From positions 1 to 64,000 of the forward strand of contig NW_025064923.1 of the NCBI RefSeq assembly GCF_019112545.1: DNA of 64,000 nt, given 5' to 3'. Source of the stretch: Guyanagaster necrorhizus. Taxonomy: Eukaryota; Basidiomycota; Agaricomycetes; Agaricales; Physalacriaceae. Below, piece after piece: positions 36,571 through 47,864 of this stretch. Position 1 is the first letter of the stretch, and every line of letters starts with the position of its first letter. The position numbers and the translations under genes are program-made. The notes below the pieces were generated by a model, which was given only the letters and a program-made list of their open reading frames with translations, was not told the origin of the DNA and made no database searches.

Positions 36571-37897
36571 GGTAGATATAATGTCTGGTTTGAAATGCAC
36601 TATTTTAGTATCATCTGCTTTAGTTAAGAAAATGTTGAAAATCTACCTGTGTATGCATCAAGAGATTACTTGCCAAAATCCTTCTAGAATTTGGTTTCTC
36701 TCTCCTTCCACTTCTCCTTCTCAATAGCCTGGTCCAGTTCCTTCTGGGCTTTTCATCCAGCCATTTTTTCTTGGTATATCTGACTTAGCTGCTTCTATTC
36801 TTTATCTGAGAATTTCATTTTCTGAATATTGTGCAAGGTAAAAGATTGACTGCTTGATGTAGCATTTAAGGCAAATCTTTGAGGCCAATGCTTGTGGGAT
36901 TTTGGGCAGGCATGAGATAAGTGCCTCTTCTCTCTACAATTGAAACACTTTCCTTCCCTTCAGAGTGCATCAATATCCATTAGCTGCCTCTGACTGCTAT
37001 ACACAGTTTCAGTCTCAGTCCTCTTGTCACTCATAGTCATTCTTTTTGGAGCTGACCCATCAGCAACAGCTTTTTCTCCACTTGTAGTGGCTTTCACTTC
37101 TCTATAACCAAGAGTGTTGATTCAATAATTGTAGTCTATCCACAAAATCCTTTTTTTCCACTTATTATAAGTGGAGGGAAAATCATTGTCTCTATAGGCA
37201 ATAATGTTATAGAGATTGAGTCAGACTGTATTCTTGATCTGCTCCAACATGGCTTTATGATTGCATATCTTCTCAGCCTGATATGCTAACTCTGTGGATT
37301 CTTGAAAGAATTTCTTGGCATCAGTAAAGTTGGCCTGTCATAAGGCTTGCCACTTGGCTGTACAAACCTTTTGTTCTATATCTAGCTTGAATTGTCATTG
37401 TACAGCTTCTTTGAATCATGAGTAGGAGGGATACCTCCACTGTCCTGTAGTTAGATCATAAAAGTACTATTCTTATAGGCTCTACAATTCTTTTGCAGTA
37501 TCTTCAAATCAGGTTGTATAGAATATTACTCAGTAAGAGCTGAATCCAGTGGAGCTCATGGAGAAGTAGAAGCTATACACCTCAAAATAAGCCTCACATT
37601 GTTGGAAAAAGTGTTTCAAGTCCAGGCTTTCTCCTTTAAATAGTACTGGCTCTTAGGCTATAATCAGCTTTAAATTTCCTCAGGGCTCCATAGTTTCAGG
37701 CTCTCATAGGGGTAGAGTGTCAGGTAATAGTGGCAGTGGCATTGATGGTAGGGCTAGCTTTTTGGGCCTAAGCAAGGACTGTAGTCTCTGATCATACCAA
37801 GGATGATTTGATGAGTTTTCAGAAGGCAGAGGAAATGGTACTACTGGCTCTTTCTTTTCTTTTCCTTTGCCAGAGGGTGCCAATAGAGCTAGAGGTC
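36571..37897 (-). pseudogene. C1 gag, middle and C-terminal part with zinc knuckle
   Basis: Minus-strand gag remnant between the A6 and B2 insertions. A knuckle CFNCREKRHLSHAC (near 36945-36905, C-X2-C-X4-H-X4-C, complete) is preceded by a Ser/Lys-rich region and followed by a K/E-rich tail. Upstream there are only short open stretches. Confidence 0.7.
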
Positions 37898-38326
37898 TGT
37901 TATAATTTTTCTATTTTTCTTCTTTATTCCTCATGTTTCAATGTCTATTTATGATTAGTCAGAGCACCTAGGTCAGCACACTAATCACTGCTCTGAAACA
38001 CATAACAACACTCTGACAACAAGACAATCACCCTATTGTAGGTAACCATAATGCCCTAGGACAATAGACACTATAGCACAGACATGCACAATTAGTAGCA
38101 CTATAATTATCTAGGAGACAAATAGTATATAAATAGCATAGCCAACATCATATATCCCTAGTCTTGAACTATCTTTTATTCTACCACTTTACTTGAGTCA
38201 ACTATAGCATTAACCTTAGGATATAATATCTTCAAACACATCAAATAGACTTAAGTGTGATTGTATGAACACAATACAGTGCTTATTTACTATGTGTTAT
38301 AGATCACATGTCACTCAGGCCTAACA
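37898..38326 (+). repeat. 5' LTR of A6
   Basis: TGTTATAATTTTTC...CAGGCCTAACA; TATATAA at 38126-38132; priming site AGTCTTGAACTA at 38160-38171, 34 bases downstream. Confidence 0.85.
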
Positions 38327-38342
38327 ATTAGTTTGAGACTTC
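38327..38342 (+). promoter_or_regulatory. Primer-binding region of A6 (self-priming type)
   Basis: TAGTTTGAGACT at 38329-38340; reverse complement AGTCTCAAACTA matches the 3' LTR site 53859-53870 in all 12 positions, and the 5' LTR with one CG-type change (C-A versus T-G). Confidence 0.7.
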
Positions 38343-38384
38343 CATTTTCCTTTTCTTATGCCTATTATAAGTGAAGAAAACTGA

Positions 38385-38567
38385 ATGTCTGTCATCAACA
38401 TCACTACTACCAATCTTACCAACAAATTCTTTAAGCTACTAGCTTCTATTATAGGAACACTTTTAGGCTTACTTGCAATTATCACACTTTGCTGTGGACA
38501 TCAATCAGTTACAGCTTGGGTAGTCAGATACTATCAATCTTTCCAACATATTCAACAAATTCTATAA
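38385..38567 (+). CDS. Short membrane-segment ORF at the 5' end of A6
   Basis: A 60-codon ORF starting MSVINITTTNLTNKFFKLLA with one clear hydrophobic segment (about residues 17-36, LLASIIGTLLGLLAIITLCC) and a conserved AWVVRYYQSF tail. It lies 58 bases after the LTR, where a gag leader is expected. Homologous segments occur at the same place in A2 and A4. The closing TAA could itself be a CAA by transition, so it may have been the N terminus of a longer protein; downstream coding is in another frame. No known family recognised. Confidence 0.6.
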   Translation: MSVINITTTNLTNKFFKLLASIIGTLLGLLAIITLCCGHQSVTAWVVRYYQSFQHIQQIL

Positions 38568-38629
38568 AATGTCACCTCTGACCTCTCTCTCTGACATCCC
38601 TCTCTCTACCCAAACCTCTTTTCAGCTTG

Positions 38630-39858
38630 CACTCAGAACTATACCTGAAACCAGAGATAGTTACCTGAATAAAGGAGACACTCAAAAAAAAGAAGAACTC
38701 AGACAATCAGCCAGACTCTCTTGAGCAGCTGGTAGATATGATGAGTGTCTGAACACAGGATTCTGAAACCCTTGGGTCCCCTCAGCAGTCCCCAACTATG
38801 AGGATAAGAACCTCTCCAACAACTTCTTTGAAGAGTTGCCACTCTCTAACCCTTCCACCACTCCCTATGCACTCAGCATTGGAGACCATGCCAGAGACTC
38901 TATTAATGAGGTTGCAAGACTTGCAGAGAGAGGATCAAGATATATCACTCCCCAAGAAAGTCCAATTCCTCCAACCCCTAGTCCTCTCCCCTCAATACCC
39001 AGTGACTTCTATGAACACTCCCTCATCACACTCTCATGAAGGGAGTTTGAAAGGAAAGGATATGATTTCAACAACTCCAGGATCTTCAACCAGATTGACA
39101 GAGAGAGAAGAGAGCTTGAACTTCAGCAGCAGGAAAATGACAAGAGGGAACTTGCCTATCAGCAGCAGGAGGCCAAGAAAGAATATTACAATGCCCAGTA
39201 TCAGCAGTGAGCAAGAGAAGAGTGGGCAGCAGAGTGAGGGCCTGTGGCCCTCAAGCATTACAGACTATATGGGGAAGCAGAAGGAGACCTATATTATAAA
39301 GAGGAAGAAGGTATATTCTTAGGAACCACCACTGACCAAGCCTAGCAGATCAGGGTTGCCAACCCTCCACCTCTCAGTCCTAGCACTAGTAACAATGAGA
39401 AGCTCCAAGAATGGCCTGAGTGGGGCTCCAACAATGAAGATGACTCTTGGTCCATAGACTATTAGGCTGATGCCAAGGTCTACACTGCAGATGAAGCAAT
39501 AAACCTTGATGATGACTATGAGCCTTCATCTCCTACTTATGAAGAAAGTATTGGGAGCAGCAGCTCTCTCCTCTCTAATGCCAGTTCTATCATTGACAAG
39601 TATGGAATTCAGATCCCTCCTGGGACTAGGATCTCTGACTGAGCTCTCTGACAATTCTTATAAGAATGTATCACCACCTTCTTCCTCAACAACATCTTCT
39701 ACAATGACTTCCACTGATATAGTGAGAAAGTGGAGAGAGAGAGAGAGCAGCAAAGAGACAGCAGAGCTGGAAGGGCTAGGCCTTCTTGACCTAACCAACA
39801 GTCTTCTACTTGAACTGATAAAGAGCTCCCCTACAACAATTTGAGCTTCCAAGCCATC
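38630..39858 (+). pseudogene. A6 gag, N-terminal part, interrupted by B3
   Basis: Acidic and Ser/Pro-rich region starting about 38790 (FFEELPLSNPSTTPYAL), a Gln/Glu-rich coiled-coil-like stretch (about 39085-39210, RERRELELQQQENDKREL), then more acidic sequence (about 39490-39600). Broken by TAG/TGA stops. At 39858 the B3 element begins; gag resumes at 47865. Confidence 0.7.
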
Positions 39859-40343
39859 TGTTAGGAATGTGCCAATCAAGTGGGTTTGAGTGCATGTGCA
39901 GAGACTAGCAGAGTGCATGGGCATCAGCAAAGCTATTGGCAATATCACCTTTGAGTCAGAGCCTAAGGATTTAAATAGATGGAATGGAGTTCCATCAGAG
40001 AAGCAAAGAAGAGTATCCTTTGGAGTGAAATCTAATAGATGAGGTAGGGAGGAGTTGAAGTGAGTATGAAGTGTAAATGGCTATTCAAGTTGGTATTCAA
40101 ACTGAGTAGTTACAATAGTTATACATGGCTTTATATACTAATAGTAGCTAATTCTGAGTCAGGTTCCATTGAGTTCTGATGTCAATATTTGCTACTAAGT
40201 TTGGGGTCTAGATATTACAATGTGAAATATGGATGTGAAATAATCATAGTGAAAATAAAATTAATAGATAATAAGAAGCAGCTGGAGTCCAGTGGGTTTT
40301 GGTGATTGAATCCATGGTTGGTTGAGGTGATATGAAGGTCAGT
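39859..40343 (-). repeat. 3' LTR of B3, lacking its outer-PPT junction
   Basis: TGTTAGGAATGTGCCAATCAAG... on the plus strand. Compared with the other B LTRs about 30 bases at the inner end and the adjoining purine tract are missing; the deletion joins at a repeated TAGCAT/CAGCAT, suggesting microhomology. Confidence 0.75.
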
Positions 40344-40439
40344 AGCATTCTTGCCCTCAAGAGTGCAGATCCTGATGGCTGGTAAAGCCATATAGAAGAT
40401 TGTTGGTGGCTGTGAAAAATTTTGCAACTTGATCAGATA

Positions 40440-41805
40440 CTACCACTATTGCCTAAACTTTTGCAACTATGTTGCCTCTCACCACATATCATCATTCATG
40501 CACTCTCAAGCCTTTGGTGAGGGAACCTATGCCCAATGGCTCTGAAGAGACCAAGGAATTATTCTATCTGAAATAGCAGACTGCAGAGAAAGAGTACATA
40601 GAGGCTATAGAAGTCCACTCAGAGTGAAAAAGAAAGTGGGAGAGAGAGGAGAAGGTCTGAGTGAACCATGTGGCCTGGAAGGTGCAGAGAAAGATGCAGC
40701 AAGAGAGATTAGAGAGAAAAAGAGAGAAGGTCTGACAAGCAGTAGAGAGGCAGATGAAAAAGGTAAAAGAGGCTTTGAGAGAGGCAGCTCAGAGAAAGGC
40801 TGAAGAGAGAGAGGCCACAGAGGCTGCAGTGAGGGCTGAGGCCTCAGAGATAGGGCAGGAGGAGATGGTTATAGAGAATGGATTGCAAATGACCTCTATG
40901 GAGGCCATTGATTTTTGGCTGCATCAAGTGCTGGCAGAATGGTTTGGTTCTGGCCTCAGTCTTCACTTCAAGAAGGTGACTGGCCATATGCCTTCAGAGT
41001 CTGATGATAAGCAGGACAAGGGAACCAAGGGAGATAATGAGTCAGAAGAATCTGAGAGAATCCTGGAGAGAAGAAAGAGAGTGCAGGAGGAAAAGAGAAG
41101 GATGATGGGTTTAACAAAGAAGGGCCATAAACACAAGTTCAGGTCAAGAAATGTAGTGAATGGCAGAGAGACAGAGATGGTCACTAGTCCCAAAAAGCGG
41201 GTGAAGTTGGATGTTGTAAAGCTGGTGGAGGGTGAAGAGTTGTTAGATGGTAAAAGTAAGTGTCTTAGTTTTCTTGCATAGTTTGACTTAGCTTTTGTTT
41301 TTAGAAAGTTGTGTATGCTGTCATCAAGATGGCACACAGTGTTATGCACAACTGATAACTGAAGGTGCCAGTCAAGGGTAGACTTACACTTGCTGCAAGG
41401 TCAAGAAAACCACTTGTTCATTCAACAAGAATGTCACCACAAGTGAGGTGATCAGTAGTGCAAAGGTCTCTGCTGGCCTCCACCAAATTTTAAGACTAAT
41501 TTGCAAGTTGATGCATCATGTAGATGAGTTGGCAGAAGAGCTGGCAGATATTCATAGTATAGTAGCAGGTCTCCAGGATGACTATGATTCTGATGACATG
41601 TCATCTCTCTTAAAGCTGTTTTCAGAATCCAAAGTAGAGGCCTGAAAGAAGGCCCAACTGATTTTCAGGGATAAGAGGGATCAGGAGGTGGAGGATCTTC
41701 AGGAGATGATATTAAAGAGGCTGGATAAGGATATAGATGAGTTGAAGAAGTGGAGAGAGAGTTTATATTCTAGTGCAGATCTGTCAGGTTTCACTTCTCT
41801 GTAAA
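40440..41805 (+). CDS. B3 antisense zinc-cluster gene (best preserved copy)
   Basis: Plus strand, opposite to B3 gag-pol. Open from 40754 to the intron after scattered upstream stops. N-terminal 170 residues are E/K/R/A-rich and coiled-coil-like (VKEALREAAQRKAEERE), then a Ser/Asp/Lys-rich stretch, a Myc-type nuclear localisation motif SPKKRVKLD (about 41186-41212), an intron 41256-41304 (GTAAGT...TTTTTAG, 49 bases) that joins in phase (A|AA), then SCVCCHQDGTQCYAQ...CCKVKKTTCSF (C-X2-C-X6-C repeated; one Cys of the second half is Tyr), and a helical tail (LICKLMHHVDELAEELADIHSIVAGLQDDY, read in parts to 41805). One TAG (41379-41381) is a likely CAG or TGG transition. Possible DNA-binding or gag-interacting protein; unproven. 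Confidence 0.7.
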
Positions 41806-42059
41806 ATTTTATATGAAATGTATATAGAAAAAGGTGTTAGATGTTGGTAGTGGAAAAAAAATATATATATACAAGATTTTGACTTTGAAAGTGTAAAAAG
41901 AGTGATTGACATGGTAATCAGTGGTTAGAATTGAAATAGTAAGATAAAACACTAGTGGCAGCCAGAGTAGTATTGTATTAAGAATGGAATAATTAAGTGA
42001 CTTTGGATAAGAATCCTGGTTTGCCTGGATATCAAGGGTGGAATTCTTCAATAAATTTG

Positions 42060-45000
42060 TCAGCAGAGAACTCAGAGGCTGGTAACTAAGCAAATTCTTC
42101 ATTGGTACCTTTGTAGCCTAGCCACTGGATCTTGTACAGCAGTGGGCAGCAGAATCAGCAGTCCAGCTTAGAGTCAAGGATTTGGGCTATTTCAAAATGT
42201 TCTTCTTTGTTGACTTCAACTGAAGATAGTGGTGGTTGGATTCAGAAATGGTGTTTTCTTTTATAGATTCCAATTGTGACATATAGAAGACTGGGTGAAT
42301 AGACTGGAGATTTGGCAGAAGCTTCAGCATAAAGAAGTGGAAATCAGGTTAGGCTATGATTTTGAAAGGACCAAGGTATTTCTTCAAGAATTTTCTGGTT
42401 GAGCAGATGGTTTTGATATGTTTGGAACTGAAATAGACTTTGTTGCCCACTATGAACAGGGGTGCTGAGATCTGATGCTTGTCTGCTTGGACCTTATAAT
42501 GAGACTGAGCTTTGGAAATTTTGTCCTTCAGTATTTGATGGAGCTTGTTAAGGTTGACTGCAAAGTCTCAGGTCTGAGCAGAGGCAATGCCTCTTTCAGA
42601 GTGAACAGTGATATTGGGGTGGTAACTCTTGTTAGTGAAAAATAGAGAAACTCCAGTAGACACATTAGGGGCATTGTTGTAGGCAAACTTAGCAATGGGT
42701 AGGAGGGTGTTCCAGTTATCCTGTTGGTAGGAGCAGTAGATGTAGATGTACTATTCTAGAGTTTGGTTTGTCTGTTCAGTTTGTCTGTCAGCCTCCAGAT
42801 GGTAACTAGAAGTAAGGTGGAGTTCCATGTCAAGAGCTATAGCTAAGACATGAGTAAATTGGGAAATGAATTCAGAACCATGATCAGATGTGATGTGACT
42901 GGGTACTCCATGTTTGGAGAAGACAAGGATAAGGAAAAGTTGGATGAGCTCTGCAGAGTTAATAGTGTCATGAGTGGGAATGAAGATGGCTTGCTTGCTA
43001 GCTTAGTCTATGACTACTAAGATGGTGGTAAATCTGTTAGAGTCTGATAGTTGTTCAATGAAATCCATAGAAATAGAATCCCATAGCTGTTTAGAAACTG
43101 GCAGAGATTTGAGTAACCTATAGGAGCAGTGTTTAGGTGTCTTATTGCACCCATAAACTGTGCAGGACTTAACATAGTGTTGAACATATTCATGTATCTT
43201 TAGCCAGGTATAGTTCTGCTGGACTAGTTTCAATGTCCAGTTTTGACTAAAGTGATCTGTCAAGATATAGTCATGATTGTTCTATAGTATATAGAGATAG
43301 AGATCATCAGAGTCTGGGACATAGATGCAGCCTTCAAACCAAAGGATGTTGGATTTATCTATAAACCACTGAGAGAGAGAGGATTCAGAAGTGGCTTTGG
43401 TCTGGCAGAGGCTGTCAGAGGATATAGGATCAGAGAATTGTGCTTATTTGATATCAGTGTGGAGTTTGTCAATGTCTATGATGGCATTAGCCTGTAGAGT
43501 GAGGTCTTCAAGGTAGGTTGCATGGAGTGATGCAGAAAGTTGTTCTTGGGTGAACATGGGTCAGAAATTATGGAGGTTGACTTGGGCATATTGGCTATCC
43601 TCTTCTTTAAGATAGATGTTCCATCATCTAGTTAGCATGTCCAGTTTCTCTTCAAGTTTCCCAGAGCAGAACTGGATTACTAGATTGAACTGAGATAGGT
43701 ATTCAGACTAGTGGACCTGTCAGTGAGTTAGAATCTTGGTGGTGGTGAACTCTTCAAGGTTCTTATAGTCTGTTATGATATTGATGGAGTCCATGAAGCC
43801 TTCAAGATAGTGCTGCCAATGTTTAAAGGCCTCAAAAATGGCTAGAAGCTCTTTGTCATAGATGTCATAGTTGAGTTCAGCATTATAGAGGCTCTGAGAG
43901 CAGAAGATGATGAGGTGAATTTCACCATCTTCAAGATAGATAGAGAGGATAGCTGCAATTGCATAATTGGAAGCATCAGTTTTCACCACTATCTTTCAAT
44001 CAGAGACCCAGTGGATAAGGATGGGGGCATGTGTAAAGACCTGTTTCAATTCATTGAAGGTGGCCAAGCATTTATCATCAAATTTCTATAGAGTTTCCTT
44101 GTGGGTGAGTCATGTAAGAGGAAGAATAATATCACTATATTCATGTATGAAGCAATAGTAGAAGTTGGCAAAGCCAAAAAAAGATTGGATGTCCTTGACC
44201 TTTCATGGCACTGGCCAGTCAACAATAGCCTTGACTTTTTCTTCAGACATGCAAAGTCCTTCAGATAATAGGATGTAGCCTAGATATTTCATGAAATCCT
44301 AGTTGAATTTGCATTTGGAGCCTTTGCAGTAGAGTCTATTAGCTTTGAGCTTGCATAGGATCTCATGAATATGTTTCTGGTGATCTTCTGGGTTGTCAGA
44401 ATATATGAGAATATTATCAAGATAGACTACTGATATATTAAGCATGTCAAAGAATATATTGTTCACAAATTGTTAGAATGCTGCTGGAGTATTTGTGAGG
44501 CTAAAAGGCATGACATACCATTTGAAGGAACTATAATAGGTTTAAAAGGCTGTTTTCCATTCATCTCCTTTGGCTATGCAAATGAGATAGTAGGCATATT
44601 ATAGGTTGAGCTCGGTGTAGATGTGTGTGGAGTGGACAGAGTCAAGGAGATCAGAAATGAAAGGAAGAGGGTAGTGATCCTTCTTGGAGATTTTGTTTAG
44701 GCTACAGTAGTTGATGCAAAGTCAGAGTTTACTGGTCTTCTTCTTGACAAATAGAACTGAAGCCTTATGTGGAGAGCAGGATGGAATAATGAACCTATTG
44801 CATAGATTATCATCAATAAACTCTTATAGAGCCTTGAGTTCAGATTCTGAAAGAGAATAAATAGATTCAAGTGATGGAGATGTTCCTTTCTCAAGATTGA
44901 TTTTAAGGTCATACAGCCTGTGTTCAGATAGTCTTTCAGAGAGGGTATCATTGAAGATGTCTGCACAATCATGATACTCTACTAGCACTGATAAAAGGCC

Positions 45001-45845
45001 TGTCAGTTCTATGGATGTGGCTTTAGTTTCAATTTTAGGCAAGGAAGGCTGCAATGTGAACTGCTGAGCACCTTCTTCTGCACTGGCTCAGACAAATGCA
45101 GCAGTGGATATGATGGAGATCTTTGATGTGCTTTTGTAGTAAAAGACTCTGAGAGAGGATAGAAATAGATGGGTTTATATGAGAACAGTGTCTGCCAGCT
45201 ACCCAAAGTGGATTTGAAATAGGGTGGAGCTCTGAAAGTTAGACTGATAGAGTCTGGTGGGCATGGAAGTCCCAGAATTGAGCTGGAGAGTTCAGAGAGA
45301 GATAGACTGTTGTCCTATGAGCATGGAAGTCCCTGAGATGCAGTAGAGGCTGTGGAATTAGTTGAAGTGAGATTTTGATAGCTTGAGTGAAAAGTGATAC
45401 TGTTCTCAGCCCAGTCAATCAGTGGATTGTAGCAGGAGAGCTAGTTGTATCCTAGAATAAGATTGCAAGACAAATCTAGAGGAGTGACATAAAAGTTGAT
45501 GGGAAAGATGTCTCCAGACAGGAAACAGATGGAGATGATTGTGATTTGAGATATACAGCTTCTGATGGAGCCATCAAATAATTGAAGTTGCATACTAAAA
45601 ATAGTTTTAATGGGAATTTCATTGGCAGCTACATACTTAGTGTCAACAAAGCAGTGGCTAGAACCAGAATCAATAAGAGCAAGAAAATGCAGAATAATAC
45701 AAGTTGAGGAGCTGTTGAGTTCTGTGGTAGTCAGTAATTCTGCTGAAAGGGGGATGTGGAAGAAGTGATTGGAAAGAGATGTTGCATTGAGGGTGATGAC
45801 CTCTAGTGTGTAACAAATAGAGTCAATGCAACTCTGAACTTGCAT
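42060..45845 (-). pseudogene. B3 pol: protease, RT, RNase H, integrase, chromodomain
   Basis: Protease: open 45845-45441 with ALIDSGSSHCFVD (catalytic Asp kept). RT: 45054-44300, box YLDN near 44428. RNase H: open 43989-43720 (DASNYAIAAIL, YDKELLAIFEAFKHWQHYL). Integrase: 43263-42650 (MDFIEQLSDSNRFTTILVVID at the first catalytic Asp; open start). GPF module: about 42500-42260. Chromodomain: about 42220-42075. It ends about 250 bases before the end of the antisense gene. Broken by transition-type stops. Confidence 0.85.
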
Positions 45846-45899
45846 AGAAAAAACAGGATTGCTTCTTAGTTTTCTGACTCTGTTAGAGCTGGCTCCACA

Positions 45900-47330
45900 G
45901 GAGCAGTGTTGACTTCAGCTGCACAACTCTTGGCAGAGGCTACTGCCTTCTGCTTGTTGCAGTCCTCAGTCTTGTGTTTGGCTCCACAGAACATACAAAG
46001 GTTGTTCTGGTGCCAGCAGTCTTTTTCTTTCTGAGTAAGACAACTATCTTTGTCTAACTTGTCAGTATAGGGCTTAGAAGTGGTAGATTTCAGTGTAGAG
46101 CTAGAGTCTGAGGAAGAAGAGTTAGACCTCTTGGATTTGAGGTTGGAGGATTAGTTGGAGGCCTTATTGTCCTAGTTTTCATAGGCAATTTCAGTCCTCT
46201 GGATCCAGTAGTAAGTATTAAGTTCTTAGGCAAGAAAGTGCATATCATGAAGGTTGTTTGGCTTCTCATGGTATGCTATATCATCCTTGATACAGGTGCA
46301 GAGACCACAGTAAAAGGCATGGTGAAGAGAGTTATCTCTGTACCCAATTTATGAGACATACTGATTGAATTGGACTATAACTTTATGATCTGATCTCTAT
46401 CACATATCTGAAGGTGTTCTAATGCATCTTCAGCATCTCCAATAGTGTCAAAGAGGCCAAAGTTGCTATGAAGCTCATCTAAGAAAGTCATATCAGAGAA
46501 TTGCCAGACTGGTGGATTCTGCAGATTGGGGTTAAGAATGTCTAGTTTGACCCAGTTAAGCACAGTGCCAGCCAGGAAGAAAATAGCATAGTTGACCTTG
46601 CTAGCATCTGTTGCAAATGCAGTAGGTCTGTCATTGAAATTCAATGGAAGAGAGATGATGAAGGCTTTCAGTTTATGAGAGTCAGAGCCATCAAATGATT
46701 CTGGTTTCTTGACTTTGATATGAATAGTGGCTAGTTTAGGGTTATTGAGAGAAGCAGAGACTCCTTGTAACAGGTTCATAAATTCTAGGAACATGTCCTG
46801 CTGGTTTAAATTGTTGCATTCTGTGGAGCTGTCAGAGCTGCCTGAACCATTAGGACCATCTGGACTATCTGGACCTCCTGACCCTTCTAGCCTTCTGGAA
46901 AAGAGTTTAGTGGGTTATCACCTGGTTTCTATCAGATGAAAGTATGAGTGGGGGTGTCTTCACCTCTGCCTTCCAAGTCTAGGCTGTCTGAATTTCTATG
47001 CATGTTGCCCAGAGATAAGAGGTCTATCAGAGAGTCAATTTGGATGCTATACATCAGGCTAGCCTATTGAGCTCCATTGGTTGGGATGCTGGTGACATCA
47101 AAAGAGTTAGAGGAATAATTGTAATTAGATTGGCAGTCAGTGAAGCTAGAGTGATTGTAGATTTCCCTATAGGAAGGTTGTCCTCCACTGGAGGCTGATC
47201 TGAAAAGATCTAATTGTTTCTTTGAGACAGAGGCTGGAATGTCTTCTATGGAAAACATATTGTGATTGGTAGACTGAGTTTGTTTGAGATTAGTTTCTGT
47301 GGATTGGGTAAATGTGATAGACATGATAAA
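45900..47330 (-). pseudogene. B3 gag with CCHC-like knuckle
   Basis: Starts MSITFTQSTETNLKQTQSTN (47324) just inside the 5' LTR. Ser/Gly/Pro-rich linker, then the capsid domain open at 46794-46375 (KPESFDGSDSHKLKAF, through FDTIGDAEDALEHLQ). The knuckle CMFCGAKHKTEDC (near 46000-45960) is one residue shorter than the usual C-X2-C-X4-H-X4-C. It is more complete than B2 gag. Confidence 0.8.
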
Positions 47331-47364
47331 AATTTTTGACTCAAAGATTTGAGTTCAAATATAC

Positions 47365-47864
47365 TGTTAGAAATGTGCCAATCAAGTGGGTTTGAGTGCA
47401 TGCATAGAGACCAGCAGAGTGCATGAGCATCAACAAAGTTATTGGCAATGTTATCTTTAAGTCAAGGCTCAAGGATTTGAATGGATAGAATAGAGTTCCA
47501 TCAGAGAAGTAAAGAGGAGTATTCTTTAGACCAGAATCTGACAGATAAGGTAGAGAGGAGTTGAAGTGAGTATAAAGTGTAGATGGCTATCCAAGTTGAT
47601 ATTCAAACTGAGTAGTTACAATAGTTATACATGGCTTTATATACTAATAGTAGCTAATTCTGAGTCAAGTTCCATTGGATTCTGATGTCAATATTCACTA
47701 CCAAGTTCAGAGTCTAGATATTACAATGTGAAATATAGATGTGAAATAATCATAGTGAAAATGAAATTAATAAGTAATAAGAAGTGGCCAGAGTCTGATG
47801 GGTTTTGGTGATTGAATCCATGGTTGGTTGAGGTGACACAGAGGCTGGCAGCATGCATGTAACA
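47365..47864 (-). repeat. 5' LTR of B3
   Basis: 500 bp; minus strand reads TGTTACATGCATGCTG...CATTTCTAACA. TATATAA starts at 47643 (minus) and AGTTTGAATAT lies at 47609-47599, 34 bases downstream. Primer region ATATTTGAACT at 47362-47352. Confidence 0.87.

Larger units (their letters stand above)
39859..47864 (-). mobile_element. B3: full-length family B chromovirus inside A6, decayed TSD CCATC/CTACC
   Basis: LTRs at 39859-40343 (left, 3' LTR of this minus-strand element) and 47365-47864 (5' LTR). gag-pol runs on the minus strand (47330-42060) and the antisense gene on the plus strand (about 40440-41805). Flanks CCATC (39854-39858) and CTACC (47865-47869) both derive from CCACC by one C-to-T change each. 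A6 gag is collinear on either side. Confidence 0.87.

Noticed and set aside
40754..41281. Plus-strand ORF in B3 taken as the element's own gag
   Set aside because: B3 has a true gag on the minus strand next to its 5' LTR. This ORF is antisense, lies at the 3' end, has an intron and recurs at the same place in B1 and B2.
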